Below, piece by piece: positions 41,677-50,881 of a stretch of 64,000 nt of DNA. Below the pieces are notes generated by a model. It made no database searches, was not told the origin of the DNA, and saw only the letters and a list, made by a program, of their open reading frames with translations. Source of the stretch: Gemmata massiliana (GTDB lineage: Bacteria > Planctomycetota > Planctomycetia > Gemmatales > Gemmataceae). Each line of letters begins with the position of its first letter. Within the stretch, counting starts at the first letter, position 1. The DNA lies in the NCBI GenBank assembly GCA_000531095.1, contig HG799464.1:828339-892338 (forward strand), in the 5' to 3' direction. The position numbers and the translations under genes are program-made.

Positions 41677-43588
41677 TCACTTCGGCGCTACTTTCACGGC
41701 CGGCGGAGGAGCCGTGCGCGCCCCGAGTGGCGGGCGATTGGAGCCTGCTGCGTCCTCGGGATCGACGGTCACTTCGCCCCCGTCGATCGTGACATACGGC
41801 CAGAACAATTCCGGTTTGAGGTTGGTCGGGAACAAGCTCACGCTACCGTCGAAGCGCAGCGCTGGGGTGCGGTCCCAGCCCTTGTCGCCGAGTGGAGGAA
41901 CCGCCCCACCGAACGGCAGGTCTGCGGGCTTCGACCAGATGACGCCCTCACCGGCTTCGATCACGGCGAGCGTGTTCGAGGTGCCGTCGTGGATCGATGT
42001 GATCGCGAGACCAGTCTTTTCCCCCTGCCGCAGCCACGGGCGCCCGAAAATTCCCTTTGGCTGCCCCTTTTGCGGATCAGAACCAATGAATCCCTGATAG
42101 AACGTCTCGCCCTTCGCATGGTCCCGGTCGGGCGCGAGGTACACCTTCGGCATCTTCTCGATGAGCGCCTTGTTGTTCGGGCCGTCCCACGCCTCGTCCA
42201 TCTTGAACTGCCGGTAAAGATTGTCCTGTTCCAGATACGGCAGCAGGTGAACGCGCCAACTGAGTAGCACTTCGCCCTTCGGCCCGTAGACGTTCGTAGG
42301 GAACCGGCCGTTTGCGTCGTGATAACTGTGAAGCGCGATGCCGATCATTTTCAGGTTGTTCATCCGCTGCTCGGCCTTCTTACGGCTCTGAACGGCCTGG
42401 AGCAAATCACCGAACGCCTTCGACGCGACCGGACCGGCATCGACCTCGGTGCTCGCGAGCACAGCCGCACCTTCGGTCTTCACGCTGACCTTCTTCAAGC
42501 TCGCGGCGAACGTGCTCACGATCGGCGCCGCGGACTTCTCGAACGGCCGGCGGCTCTCCTTCATCTCCGCGGCCCACTCGTTCAGCTTCTCGGCGACCGT
42601 CCCGATGCCCTCTTCGAGCACCGGCGCGGCCCTCTTCGCAGCCGTCGCGTCGTCGAACGTGAGCGTCAGTTTGAGTTTCGCGGACTCGTTGAGGTCGCCC
42701 GTAATGACCGCGTTGCGCGCCGCCAGGAGCGCGGTGTACGGCACCAGATCGCGCGGCACGTGGCGATCGAATTCGCGGAACAGCGGCGACAGGTGAACGC
42801 CCGCCGCGAACGTGTGGTTCCCCGCGGCCGCGAGCGCGTCGGCGAGCGGCCCGGTCGCGTTCTTCTTCAGGCTCGCGCCGAGCAGGGCCAACCGTGTGAG
42901 TTCGCCGTTCCGCTCCCCCGGGAGAAACACAAGCGTGCGGTCGTCCACCAGGAACAGCACCGAGAACACGTTGCGTGCGAGCGAGTAGCACAACGGTTCC
43001 GCGTCTCCACCGTCCGCAGTCGCCGAGCACGAGTCCGCGTCCTTGGGATCGGGAACCACTTCGACCGGGCGCTCGACGGGAGTAGGCGACTTCGCCTCGA
43101 TTCGCGGCGGGGCACCACCAAAAGCACGCTGACCGGGGAGCAAATGGCTCTCGAATACCGGTTCGGCCTTCAGGTTCTTCAGCACGCGGACTTCGTTGAA
43201 TGGGGCGGTCGTGGTCACGACCAGGATCGGCTCCGCCCCACCGTGCGGCACGAGGCGCGGCCAGAACAGCGTGACGCGATCGATCTCCATCGGCGAAACA
43301 CCGATCACTTCGGTCAGCCCCGCGAAGCGCGTCCGGTTGCTTTTCGCGAGTTTGCGCGAAGTACGGCCTTTCAAAATCGGGGTTGCGCGCGAGGTCAGAA
43401 AACCTTTGAGCGTGACGAACGCGCCGGCCGACTTTCGGCACGACCGGCAGTGCGGAAGCCGCTGGTGACGCCTCACCGGGTCCGCTTCCCGGTAAAGGTG
43501 GTTGTTGTGCGGTCGAGGGTGCGTACAGGGATAGCCCGGCTATCAGCGCCAGCCCGGGCAGGAGTCGTGCCTGGATCACGGTGAACAC
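41677..43588 (-). CDS. Secreted DUF1559 protein, N-terminus disrupted by frameshifts
   Basis: The main frame (41677-43476, up to 599 codons) has no start with a signal peptide. The signal peptide (MFTVIQARLLPGLALIAGLS) lies in another frame starting at 43588. Comparison with the adjacent paralogue (43648-45261) suggests the protein path ALPVVPK, then AGAFVTLK, then FSDLARNPDFERPYF, then AKSNRTRFAGLTEV, alternating between two frames: three single-base indels (+1, -1, +1) between about 43340 and 43450. The rest matches its paralogue: a 330-residue domain, then RMNNLKMIGIALHSYHDANG, LLPYLEQDNLYRQFK and DGTSNTLAVIEAGEG of DUF1559. No prepilin FTLIELL signal is present. It is a broken gene or a sequence-error patch. 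Confidence 0.7.
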
Positions 43589-43647
43589 CTCGGGAAGAGG
43601 TCGGTGTTGAGTGTGAAGCGGCGGCTCACGTTGACCGCCGCACCCGA

Positions 43648-45261
43648 TTACGGCAGGTTGATGACTTCGCCGCCCTGAATCGTGACGAGTGAGCGGAGCG
43701 TTTGTTCCCCGACCTTGCTCGGCCGGAGGATACGAACGCTCCCGTCACCCATCGCAGCGATGAACTTGTCCGCGTCCTTGTCGCCGAGTTGCGGGAACGG
43801 GATCTTGCCGTCGAACGCGAGCACGTCCGGCTTGTACCACGGCACCGCTTCACCGGCTTCGACGATCATGAACGTGTTGCTCGTACCGTCGGTGATCTCA
43901 GTAACTCGCGGCCCCTTTTGTCCTTCCGTGAGCAACGGGCGATCGGTCCCCTTCGCGCCCTTTGGAAGAGTGAAGATGCGGAAGTACGTGTGCCCCTTCG
44001 GGGCCGGGCGCCCCGGGATCTCGAACACCTTCGGCATCTCCATCGCTTCGAGCTTCTTCAGGTTGGCGGGATCGTCCCAGGATTTCGTGAGGTCGAGCAC
44101 CTTATACAAATTGTCCTGCTCGATGTACGGGAGGATTTGGACGCGCCAGCTCCACGCGGGCGGTTTATCGCCGAACGGATACACGTCACTCGGGAAGAAT
44201 CCCAACGCGCTTTCGTAGTTGTACATCCCGAGCGCGAGTTGCTTGAGGTTGTTGAGCCCGCGTGCGCTGTTTGCGGCGGCCGCGTAGGACTTGGGCAGCG
44301 CCGTGGCGATCTTCGCGATTGCGTCCTGGTAGGGCAGGTCGGCGGTCGCGAAGACATCAACCCCGTTGGCCTCGATCTTTGCCGCTTTCAGGACCGCGAT
44401 AAACACTCCGAGCAGCGCGTGTTCGGCCGAGTCCTCTTTCTCCTTGCGGCTCGCAAGCCCCTTCTCGGCTGCGTCCGTGATCTCACTCACCCCCTCCTTG
44501 AGGACAGGTGCCGCGCGTTGCGCGCTCGCCTCGTTGGGGAACGTGATCTTCAACGCGCCTCGCGCGGTCTTGTCGAAATCCGCCGCGAACGTCACCGTGC
44601 GTGCTTTGAGGAGGGAAACATAGGGTGCCAGTTCTCTGATCTCAGAGGCTCGCGCGAACTCAGCGAGCGGGCGGGCGTCGAGTGCGAACGCGATGTCGTG
44701 CTTCGCGGCGTCGGCCAGTGCGACCGCCAGCGGGCCGTCCGTCTTTTTCGCAACGAGCTGGCCGACCAGTCCGGCGAGTGTGAATTGACCGCGTTCGGGG
44801 ACGTACAGCACGGTGCGGTCATCAGCCAACACGATCAGCGAGAACGCGCCGCCCTTGGTGCGAATGACGTTGCTGTGCGCTCGCGATTCGCGTTCGCCGT
44901 TCAAGAGTTTGATTAATTTCGCTTCGTTGTACGGCTTCTTCGTCGTGACGAGCAGCAAAGGTTCCGGATCGCGCATCAGGGCCGGTACGAACACCGTCAG
45001 GCGCTCGATGTCGCCCATCGGCACGCCGATCGCGTCTTCCGTGGGGCCGGACTTTTGTGCGACGAACCAGTCGCGGAGCGGCTTGAAGTCGGGGTTGTCC
45101 CACAATTTCCCGACGTTCACCGTGAAGAACGCGAACGAGTCGGTGGGAACCCCTGCGAGTGCCTCTGGTTTCGCAACCTGGGCAGGCGGCTGTGAGATCG
45201 CCGGGGGTGCCGTGGCCGAAACAAGCAAGAGCGGCACAAACAACGCGAGACGGGTGCGCAT
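43648..45261 (-). CDS. Secreted DUF1559 protein without prepilin signal
   Basis: 537 residues from ATG 45261. A Sec signal (MRTRLALFVPLLLVSATAPP) replaces the type IV prepilin signal of canonical DUF1559 proteins. Residues about 30-350 form a domain of repeated alpha/beta units with motifs GVPTDSFAFFTVNVGKL, DIERLTVFVPAL and LILLDDRTVLYVPE-like segments. The C-terminal part is DUF1559 ([61 protein letters not shown]). It is the upstream, intact paralogue of the disrupted 41677-43588 gene, 60 bases away on the same strand. It is probably periplasmic or surface-exposed; function unknown. Confidence 0.85.
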   Translation of the reverse strand: MRTRLALFVPLLLVSATAPPAISQPPAQVAKPEALAGVPTDSFAFFTVNVGKLWDNPDFKPLRDWFVAQKSGPTEDAIGVPMGDIERLTVFVPALMRDPEPLLLVTTKKPYNEAKLIKLLNGERESRAHSNVIRTKGGAFSLIVLADDRTVLYVPERGQFTLAGLVGQLVAKKTDGPLAVALADAAKHDIAFALDARPLAEFARASEIRELAPYVSLLKARTVTFAADFDKTARGALKITFPNEASAQRAAPVLKEGVSEITDAAEKGLASRKEKEDSAEHALLGVFIAVLKAAKIEANGVDVFATADLPYQDAIAKIATALPKSYAAAANSARGLNNLKQLALGMYNYESALGFFPSDVYPFGDKPPAWSWRVQILPYIEQDNLYKVLDLTKSWDDPANLKKLEAMEMPKVFEIPGRPAPKGHTYFRIFTLPKGAKGTDRPLLTEGQKGPRVTEITDGTSNTFMIVEAGEAVPWYKPDVLAFDGKIPFPQLGDKDADKFIAAMGDGSVRILRPSKVGEQTLRSLVTIQGGEVINLP

Positions 45262-45382
45262 AAGAGAACTCCGAGAGCGAGACGTGCGGGGCCGCCGGTC
45301 CCAGAGATAATACCGCGAAGCGCGCGCCGGGGCCAACACCCACCAACGGGCTTTATCACGTCTTCACACCGGAGTCATTTCA

Positions 45383-46783
45383 TCAATATGCGTGTTTCTG
45401 CTTTGAAAAGAGCATGCGCCAGACCGTGAGGAACACGATCCGCAGATCAAAAAGTGGGTTCCAGTGACTGATGTAATAGAGGTCGAACTGGACGCGCTTG
45501 CGGAGCGACGAGTTGCCGCGCCAGCCGTTTACCTGCGCCCACCCGGTGATACCGGCCTTCACCGCATGACGTGCGTTGTAGTTGGGGATCGACTTCGCGA
45601 ACTGCCGCACGAACACCGGGCGCTCCGGGCGCGGGCCGACGATGCTCATGTCGCCCCACAATACGTTGAAGAATTGTGGGAGTTCGTCCATGTTCGTGGC
45701 CCGAAGCACGGCCCCCAGGCGCGTGCGCCGCGGATCGTTCTTCGCGGTCATTTGCGGACCGTTGGCTTCCGCGTCCACTCGCAGCGAACGGAACTTCATC
45801 ATCATGAACGAGCGCCCGTTCAGACCGCACCGCTCTTGCCGATAGAGAACCGGACCGGGACTGGTGAGTTTGACGAGAGCGGCGATCAGCGCCATCAGTG
45901 GAGCGGTCAGCGTGATCGCGATGAGCGCGAGCACGATGTCCATCGCGCGTTTCACGATCACGTTCAGCCCGTGGTGCGGGTTCTCGCGCAGCCCGACCAC
46001 CGTCATGCCGTGGATCTGCGTCGTGGTGAACGTCATCCCCGCCACGGCGGGAAGATCCGCGATAAGTTGTACGTCCACGACCGTTTGCGACAGGGCCGTG
46101 AACACCCGGCGCGCGTCCGCGTAGCGGTTCAGCGGGAGCGCGACGAAAACGTGTTCGATGTGGTGTTTCTCGACGAGTTGCGGCAGTTCCGCGAGCGAGC
46201 CGAGGAGCGGCAAATCGGCCCCGGAACCGCGGTGCCCTTCGTCCTCGACATACCCCACGGGTTGAATGCCGGACCAGTTCACCGCGCGCAGCGTGCGGAC
46301 CGTGCGCCGCGCGAGCCGACCCGTCCCGACGATGAGCGCGTGGCTCTGGTTCACCCCGCGTGCGCGTAACCGGCGCATCCCGGTCCAACTGATGCGCCGG
46401 GCGATGAGCAGGGAACAGAGGGTGCCCACGGCGAACATCACCATCGCGCCGCGGGACTCGTACTGGGCTTGCCGGGCGAAACTGGTCGCCATCACGAGCA
46501 GGGCCATCAGCCCGACGCCGCGCGCCGCGGCCGCAAGCTCCTCGCGGAACCGGCGCAACCGGTGGACCTCGTACATCCCCGCGAACCGGTACGCGATCCC
46601 CGCCACGAGCATAATGAGTGGGAGCGTTCGCAGATACAGGGTGAAATCTGGGACACCCCGGTGCGCGGTGAACAGTCCGGAGTAGAACCGCACCGAGTAT
46701 GCGGCAAGCCACGTTCCCGCGGTGAGGACGACGTCCCACACGAAGAACCAAGCGACGAGCGACTGACTGACACGGCGAACCAT
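45383..46783 (-). CDS. Undecaprenyl-phosphate sugar phosphotransferase (WcaJ-like)
   Basis: 466 residues. ATG 46783 is chosen because AGGGG precedes it; ATG 46804 is an alternative. Four N-terminal membrane helices (WFFVWDVVLTAGTWLAAYSV and others) and a nucleotide-binding-like middle (SHALIVGTGRLARRTVRTLR) precede the C-terminal bacterial sugar transferase domain (VKRAMDIVLALIAITLTAPL, SPGPVLYRQERCGLNGRSF, NMDELPQFFNVLWGDMSIVG PRPE, WAQVNGWRG). This order fits the TIGR03023/WcaJ type that transfers glucose-1-phosphate to undecaprenyl phosphate, the first step in exopolysaccharide assembly. It is not next to other polysaccharide genes, so it is an orphan initiating enzyme. Confidence 0.9.
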   Translation of the reverse strand: MVRRVSQSLVAWFFVWDVVLTAGTWLAAYSVRFYSGLFTAHRGVPDFTLYLRTLPLIMLVAGIAYRFAGMYEVHRLRRFREELAAAARGVGLMALLVMATSFARQAQYESRGAMVMFAVGTLCSLLIARRISWTGMRRLRARGVNQSHALIVGTGRLARRTVRTLRAVNWSGIQPVGYVEDEGHRGSGADLPLLGSLAELPQLVEKHHIEHVFVALPLNRYADARRVFTALSQTVVDVQLIADLPAVAGMTFTTTQIHGMTVVGLRENPHHGLNVIVKRAMDIVLALIAITLTAPLMALIAALVKLTSPGPVLYRQERCGLNGRSFMMMKFRSLRVDAEANGPQMTAKNDPRRTRLGAVLRATNMDELPQFFNVLWGDMSIVGPRPERPVFVRQFAKSIPNYNARHAVKAGITGWAQVNGWRGNSSLRKRVQFDLYYISHWNPLFDLRIVFLTVWRMLFSKQKHAY

Positions 46784-46931
46784 CGGGCGCCCCTGCCCTT
46801 CCATTCTGCGGCGCCATCTTGGCGCGCGGTCCGAAACGGTAGCACCCGCGCCGCGCCGCGTCAAGATGGGTAGAATTCCCATCGACACCGCGCGACCGCC
46901 GCGCTCAGTTCCAGTGCCCGAGGACCGACCC

Positions 46932-47105
46932 GTGCCGAACTCCGATCAGTTGCTCGCGAAGCTTTATGCGCTGCGTAAGGATTACGCCGACGATCCCGAA
47001 GACGAGACGTATCAGGCGCTGCACCACGCATTTCTGTTCATCAGCTACAACATGGCCGCGTTCAAGGACTACGTGAAGAAGGAAGCCGAGAAGGAAGAGA
47101 AATAA
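46932..47105 (+). CDS. Small conserved-looking hypothetical protein
   Basis: 57 residues from GTG 46932, preceded by GAGGA; an in-frame ATG at 46866 would add 22 Pro/Arg-rich residues. The sequence PNSDQLLAKLYALRKDYADD then ETYQALHHAFLFISYNMAAF is helical and ends in a Lys/Glu-rich tail. It resembles short planctomycete proteins of unknown function. It is divergent from the sugar transferase gene; no membrane segment is present. Confidence 0.6.
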   Translation: MPNSDQLLAKLYALRKDYADDPEDETYQALHHAFLFISYNMAAFKDYVKKEAEKEEK

Positions 47106-47417
47106 CAGAGATTTCGCTCACCGACGGGGCCGTTTAACGTGTGAAAGTGAGCAGGTATGGGGCACACCCGTGCGTGTCAACGCGCGGGGTGGAATTACAC
47201 AACAACGAGAACCCAACGAGGTTGCGCCGGGGCATTCTCTGATTCGTGGCTGAGCGTGTCTCGTTTGAGGAACGGGCGTCCCGGCAGTAGTGCGAAGAAC
47301 CGGGGGAGCCGGTCGTCTTGGCTCAACACCGCGGCCCGCAGTTGCAGGGGGCTTGTGCTGAATCTTGTGTCAGGAAGGCGGGGTGGTTATTCCCCATCCT
47401 TCTTGCCTTACGGCTCT
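47106..47417. other. Intergenic region between small protein and sulfatase-fold gene
   Basis: 312 bases, no supportable gene. A hairpin GAAGG-c-GGGG/CCCC-at-CCTTC at 47374-47402 lies just past the stop of the minus-strand sulfatase-fold gene and may terminate it, although the T-run is poor. Confidence 0.4.
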
Positions 47418-48821
47418 TCATTTCTGCAGTTCCGCGCGCAATTTCGCTTCGAGTTCGTCGGCCCGGTCGATGTTTCGCGCGCGGATGTCGTTGACCTCCC
47501 AGCGATCATCGGGCTTCTCGTACAGCAGCGGCTCGCGCGGAGCATCACCTTCGGGCACGCGGACCGGCACCAACAGGGCCGAATCTTCCGTGCGAATGGC
47601 AATTTCGGCCGCGTCACCGAGTTCGAGTTTCGTGCAGACGAAGGTGCGCGATGATTCCGCTTCGCCGTGCGCGAGCGGGAGAAGGCTGAAACCGCGAGAG
47701 TTGATAGGTGGAGTAGTCCCGAAGAGTGCGTGAAGGGTGTGGAACACGTCCGGCGGTTGCGTGAAGCCCAACACACGGCGCCCGGCTTGTTTCCCTTGGG
47801 GGAGGCGCATGATAAGAGGCAGGTGGACGAATTCTTCATGAAGCCAGGGGCGGTGCAACCCGATCTGCCCGTGTTCGCCGAGCGGGTGACCGTAATCCGA
47901 TGTCACGACCCACGCTGCGGATTGGTCCAGCCCGCGCTCGCGCAGGTGCTCGAAAAGGCCACCGAGTTCGGCGTCGAGTTTCGTCACGACGGCTGCGAAT
48001 GTGCGGTGCAGCCAGTCCCAGGCGTCGAGATCGCCCCGGTCGAATGGTCCGGTAGGCGGGTCGGCGAACGGTGTTACCGGTTCCTCTTCGGGCAATGGCT
48101 GAGGATCAGTTTCGACCTCAACGTCCGGCTCCTCAAGATCCTCAGTTTCGTGTTCAGCGACTTCCCCCTCACCGTCAATTTCGTCCGCGTTGTCCGGGTC
48201 ATCCTCGCTTTGGTGGTCCGAATCCTCTTCGGGTTCCAGCTCCTCCGTGTCTTCCAAGTACGCTTCAAACACGTCCTGTTGCACGTCCCACGGCGGAATG
48301 AGTCGATCGGTCTCGACCCAGAGCAGGAAATCGGGAACGTCCGCGAGTCGATCGAGGATCGCGGGGAACGTGCGGAGCAACGCTTCGAGCGGGGAATCAT
48401 CGGTCGCTTGCGGTCGGGCGTCGAACACTTCGTCCCAGCCGGCGTAGAACCAGTCGGGAGCGTCCGTATCGGGGTGATTCGCGCGAATGAGAATGGATCG
48501 GGGAGCAGAACCTAACCCCCTACCCTCCTTCCCTAGGAAGGAAGGGGGAACAGAACCAAACGCAACCGGCGCCACGCCGCTCTCACTGCTTTTAAGCCCC
48601 TCTCCATTTAGGGGAGGGGTTGGGGAGGGGTTCGAGCCACAACCTGCCCCCAGCCACGCCCGGCGCGCGGCGGTCGGTTCGGGGCAGTCACTGATGTGCC
48701 GGTCGAACGTGACGGCTTCGGACGCGAGGCGGTCGAGGTGCGGGGTGCCGACCCAATCGTTACCGTAAGCGCCCAGCCAACTGGCCGGGCACCCGTTCAG
48801 TGCGAAGAAGATGACTTTCAT
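47418..48821 (-). CDS. Sulfatase-fold protein containing an in-frame dispersed repeat
   Basis: 467 residues. The start MKVIFFALNGCPASWLGAYG and GTPHLDRLASEAVTFDRHIS, and the later WVVTSDYGHPLGEHGQIGLH (quoted in part) and FVHLPLIMRLPQGK, identify the alkaline-phosphatase/sulfatase fold. The active-site position that is CxPSR in sulfatases reads PTAAR, so formylglycine formation is not possible as written. Residues about 60-107 are encoded by a dispersed repeat (48509-48645) that keeps the reading frame open immediately after that signature. A second insert at about 190-245 is extremely acidic. No signal peptide is visible. Hydrolase activity is doubtful; a binding or degenerate role is possible. 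Confidence 0.72.
   Translation of the reverse strand: MKVIFFALNGCPASWLGAYGNDWVGTPHLDRLASEAVTFDRHISDCPEPTAARRAWLGAGCGSNPSPTPPLNGEGLKSSESGVAPVAFGSVPPSFLGKEGRGLGSAPRSILIRANHPDTDAPDWFYAGWDEVFDARPQATDDSPLEALLRTFPAILDRLADVPDFLLWVETDRLIPPWDVQQDVFEAYLEDTEELEPEEDSDHQSEDDPDNADEIDGEGEVAEHETEDLEEPDVEVETDPQPLPEEEPVTPFADPPTGPFDRGDLDAWDWLHRTFAAVVTKLDAELGGLFEHLRERGLDQSAAWVVTSDYGHPLGEHGQIGLHRPWLHEEFVHLPLIMRLPQGKQAGRRVLGFTQPPDVFHTLHALFGTTPPINSRGFSLLPLAHGEAESSRTFVCTKLELGDAAEIAIRTEDSALLVPVRVPEGDAPREPLLYEKPDDRWEVNDIRARNIDRADELEAKLRAELQK
48509..48645. repeat. Dispersed repeat, copy B, inside a coding sequence
   Basis: Inverted relative to copy A (28255-28391), with the same ordered blocks: GGGTTAGG end, AAGGAAGGGGGAACAGAA, AAGCCCCTCTCC and GGGGAGGGGTTGGGGAGGGG, then AGCCACAACCT. 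It lies wholly within the sulfatase-fold gene on the minus strand and is read through in frame as a Ser/Pro/Gly-rich segment. Confidence 0.82.
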
Positions 48822-48922
48822 ACGAGACGGATTCTTCCGGGTGCGAGTAGGTTCGCGAAGACTATTCTCTGCGGTCTTTGATGATAAGCTAGCGGGGTCC
48901 GTATCAGGACGGGAGGTTCAGC

Positions 48923-50767
48923 GTGCTCGGTCCGATCTTTTCGCGGGAACTCGTGACCGTGCCGCGCCGCAGCGGCCACTATGCCCAGCGCATGGCGCTC
49001 GTCGGGTTGCTCGGGATTCTGGGTATCACCACCTGGCAGGCCACAATCGGGTTCGCACGCGACGCGACCCTCGGTGAAGCTGCGAACGTCGGATTGCTCC
49101 TGTTCCAGATCGTCGCGTTCGTCCAGTTGCTCCTCACGCTGTTCTTCGCAACCCTCTCGGCCGCCAGCGCGGTTTCGCAGGAAAAAGACCGCCGGACGTT
49201 CGTGCTGCTCCTGCTCACGGATATGCGCGATTACGAAATCGTGCTCGGAAAACTCGTCGGTGCGCTGTTGCCGATTCTGATCCTGCTATTCGTGAGCGCG
49301 CCCGTTTTGTCCATGCTGCTGTTACTCGGCGGCATCAGTCCCGAGCAGGTACTTCAAGCGGTTCTGGTTCTGTTCTCGTCGGCGATTGCGGCCGGTTCGC
49401 TCGGCGGGTTGATCGCACTGTGGCGCGAGAAGACCTATCAGGCACTCGCCCTTTCGGTGCTGTTCCTCGTCCTGTACGTCTGCGTCACCCAGGGGGTCAC
49501 GTCGGTCGGCCCGCTCGTTTCGAGCGACGTGGATTGGGCCAGCGCGCAAGCGTGGCTCGACCCGTTTATCGCGATGCAGTCGGTGCTCGAACCGCCGACC
49601 GACGGCTGGCAGGGAATTGCCCCCGCTTACGGGTTCTTGGTGGTAATGTTCGTGCTGTGCGCCGCGATGAACGGCGTGGGAATCTGGAAACTGCGGAAGT
49701 GGAACCCGAGTGGCGAACCGATCATGCAGCGCGAGGGCGCGGCGGAAGTCGAAGACCTCGAATCGGACGTGGCAATCGCGGCCGAGAAGCGGGCAAAAGC
49801 ACACGCGGCGCCGGGCGAAGTCCGACAAGTGTGGCCCAACCCGATCCTGTGGCGCGAAACCCGCACGCTCGCTTATGGTCGGCGCCCGCTGCTCGTGAAG
49901 TTCGCGTTCGGAATCGTGCTCGCGCTCATCCTGTACTTCGCCGTGAGCGAACTGAACCGCCCCGGCGGGCGCCCCAGTTTCGCCGCCGCTTACGGACTCG
50001 TTCCGGTCGCCGTGCTGAGCCTCCTGCTCGTTGCGGCACAGGCCGTCACCTCGATCACGTCCGAGCGCGACGGCGGTGCGCTCGACGTCCTGCTGGTGAC
50101 CGACGTTTCGCCGAAAGAGTTCGTCTTCGGCAAGCTCCTTGGTGTGCTCTACAACACAAAGGAATACATCATTCCGCCACTGCTGCTCGCTGGCTTCTAC
50201 GCGATCCGCGGGGCGCTCACGCGGACACCACCGGGAACACCCACAGGCGAAGCGCTCGCCACGAACCTCGGCCCGCTCGTCGCAGTGTGCGGCGCGCTGA
50301 TCGTGTTGTTCGGGTTCGCGGTTACGCTCGGTTTGCACGTCTCGCTCCGCATCGTGCAGAGCCGGCTCGCGATCGCACACACACTGGGAACCGTCTTCTT
50401 CCTCTCGGTCGGCACGCTCATCAGCATCTACCTGATCGTCATCAACGGGGGCAGCTTCGGGAACCAGTGGTTCAGCTTCATCTCGTTCCTCATTCTCGGC
50501 ATCGGCGGGTTGCTCTACGTGCTCAGCGCGGATCGGCCGGCCACCGCGCTCACGATCGCGAGTGTGATGTGCCCGCTCGCCATGTTCTACTGCGTGGTGA
50601 ACGTCCTGATCGGTGGGAAGCCGGGCACGGACGAATCGGGCGACCCGCTCATCCCGTTCCTCATGCTCGGGGCCGCGTTCGGGTTCGCCATCTTCTCGAT
50701 GCTGTTCCCGCTCGTGACCGACTTCGACGTGTCGCTCGGGCGCACCGCTCAACCGAACGAGAGCTGA
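48923..50767 (+). CDS. ABC-2 type transporter permease, internally duplicated
   Basis: 614 residues from GTG 48923, which follows GGGAGG with suitable spacing. About twelve membrane segments occur in two groups. Each half carries the same short motif near a helix start: SQEKDRRTFVLLLLTDMRDY and TSERDGGALDVLLVTDVSPK, followed by EIVLGKLVGAL and EFVFGKLLGVL. This points to an internal duplication typical of ABC-2 permeases in planctomycetes. A soluble charged linker (EVEDLESDVAIAAEKRAKA) joins the halves. No ATPase gene is adjacent in the window, so the partner must be elsewhere. The substrate is unknown. Confidence 0.85.
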   Translation: MLGPIFSRELVTVPRRSGHYAQRMALVGLLGILGITTWQATIGFARDATLGEAANVGLLLFQIVAFVQLLLTLFFATLSAASAVSQEKDRRTFVLLLLTDMRDYEIVLGKLVGALLPILILLFVSAPVLSMLLLLGGISPEQVLQAVLVLFSSAIAAGSLGGLIALWREKTYQALALSVLFLVLYVCVTQGVTSVGPLVSSDVDWASAQAWLDPFIAMQSVLEPPTDGWQGIAPAYGFLVVMFVLCAAMNGVGIWKLRKWNPSGEPIMQREGAAEVEDLESDVAIAAEKRAKAHAAPGEVRQVWPNPILWRETRTLAYGRRPLLVKFAFGIVLALILYFAVSELNRPGGRPSFAAAYGLVPVAVLSLLLVAAQAVTSITSERDGGALDVLLVTDVSPKEFVFGKLLGVLYNTKEYIIPPLLLAGFYAIRGALTRTPPGTPTGEALATNLGPLVAVCGALIVLFGFAVTLGLHVSLRIVQSRLAIAHTLGTVFFLSVGTLISIYLIVINGGSFGNQWFSFISFLILGIGGLLYVLSADRPATALTIASVMCPLAMFYCVVNVLIGGKPGTDESGDPLIPFLMLGAAFGFAIFSMLFPLVTDFDVSLGRTAQPNES

Positions 50768-50881
50768 GTTTCGGGTCGCGCAATTCGCTCTCGGCACCGG
50801 ATGTGACGGAGATTATCCTACTCTGGTGGCACAGCCTTCGGGCCATGTCACCATTTGAGTCATTTCGTAGAGGAACTCGGT

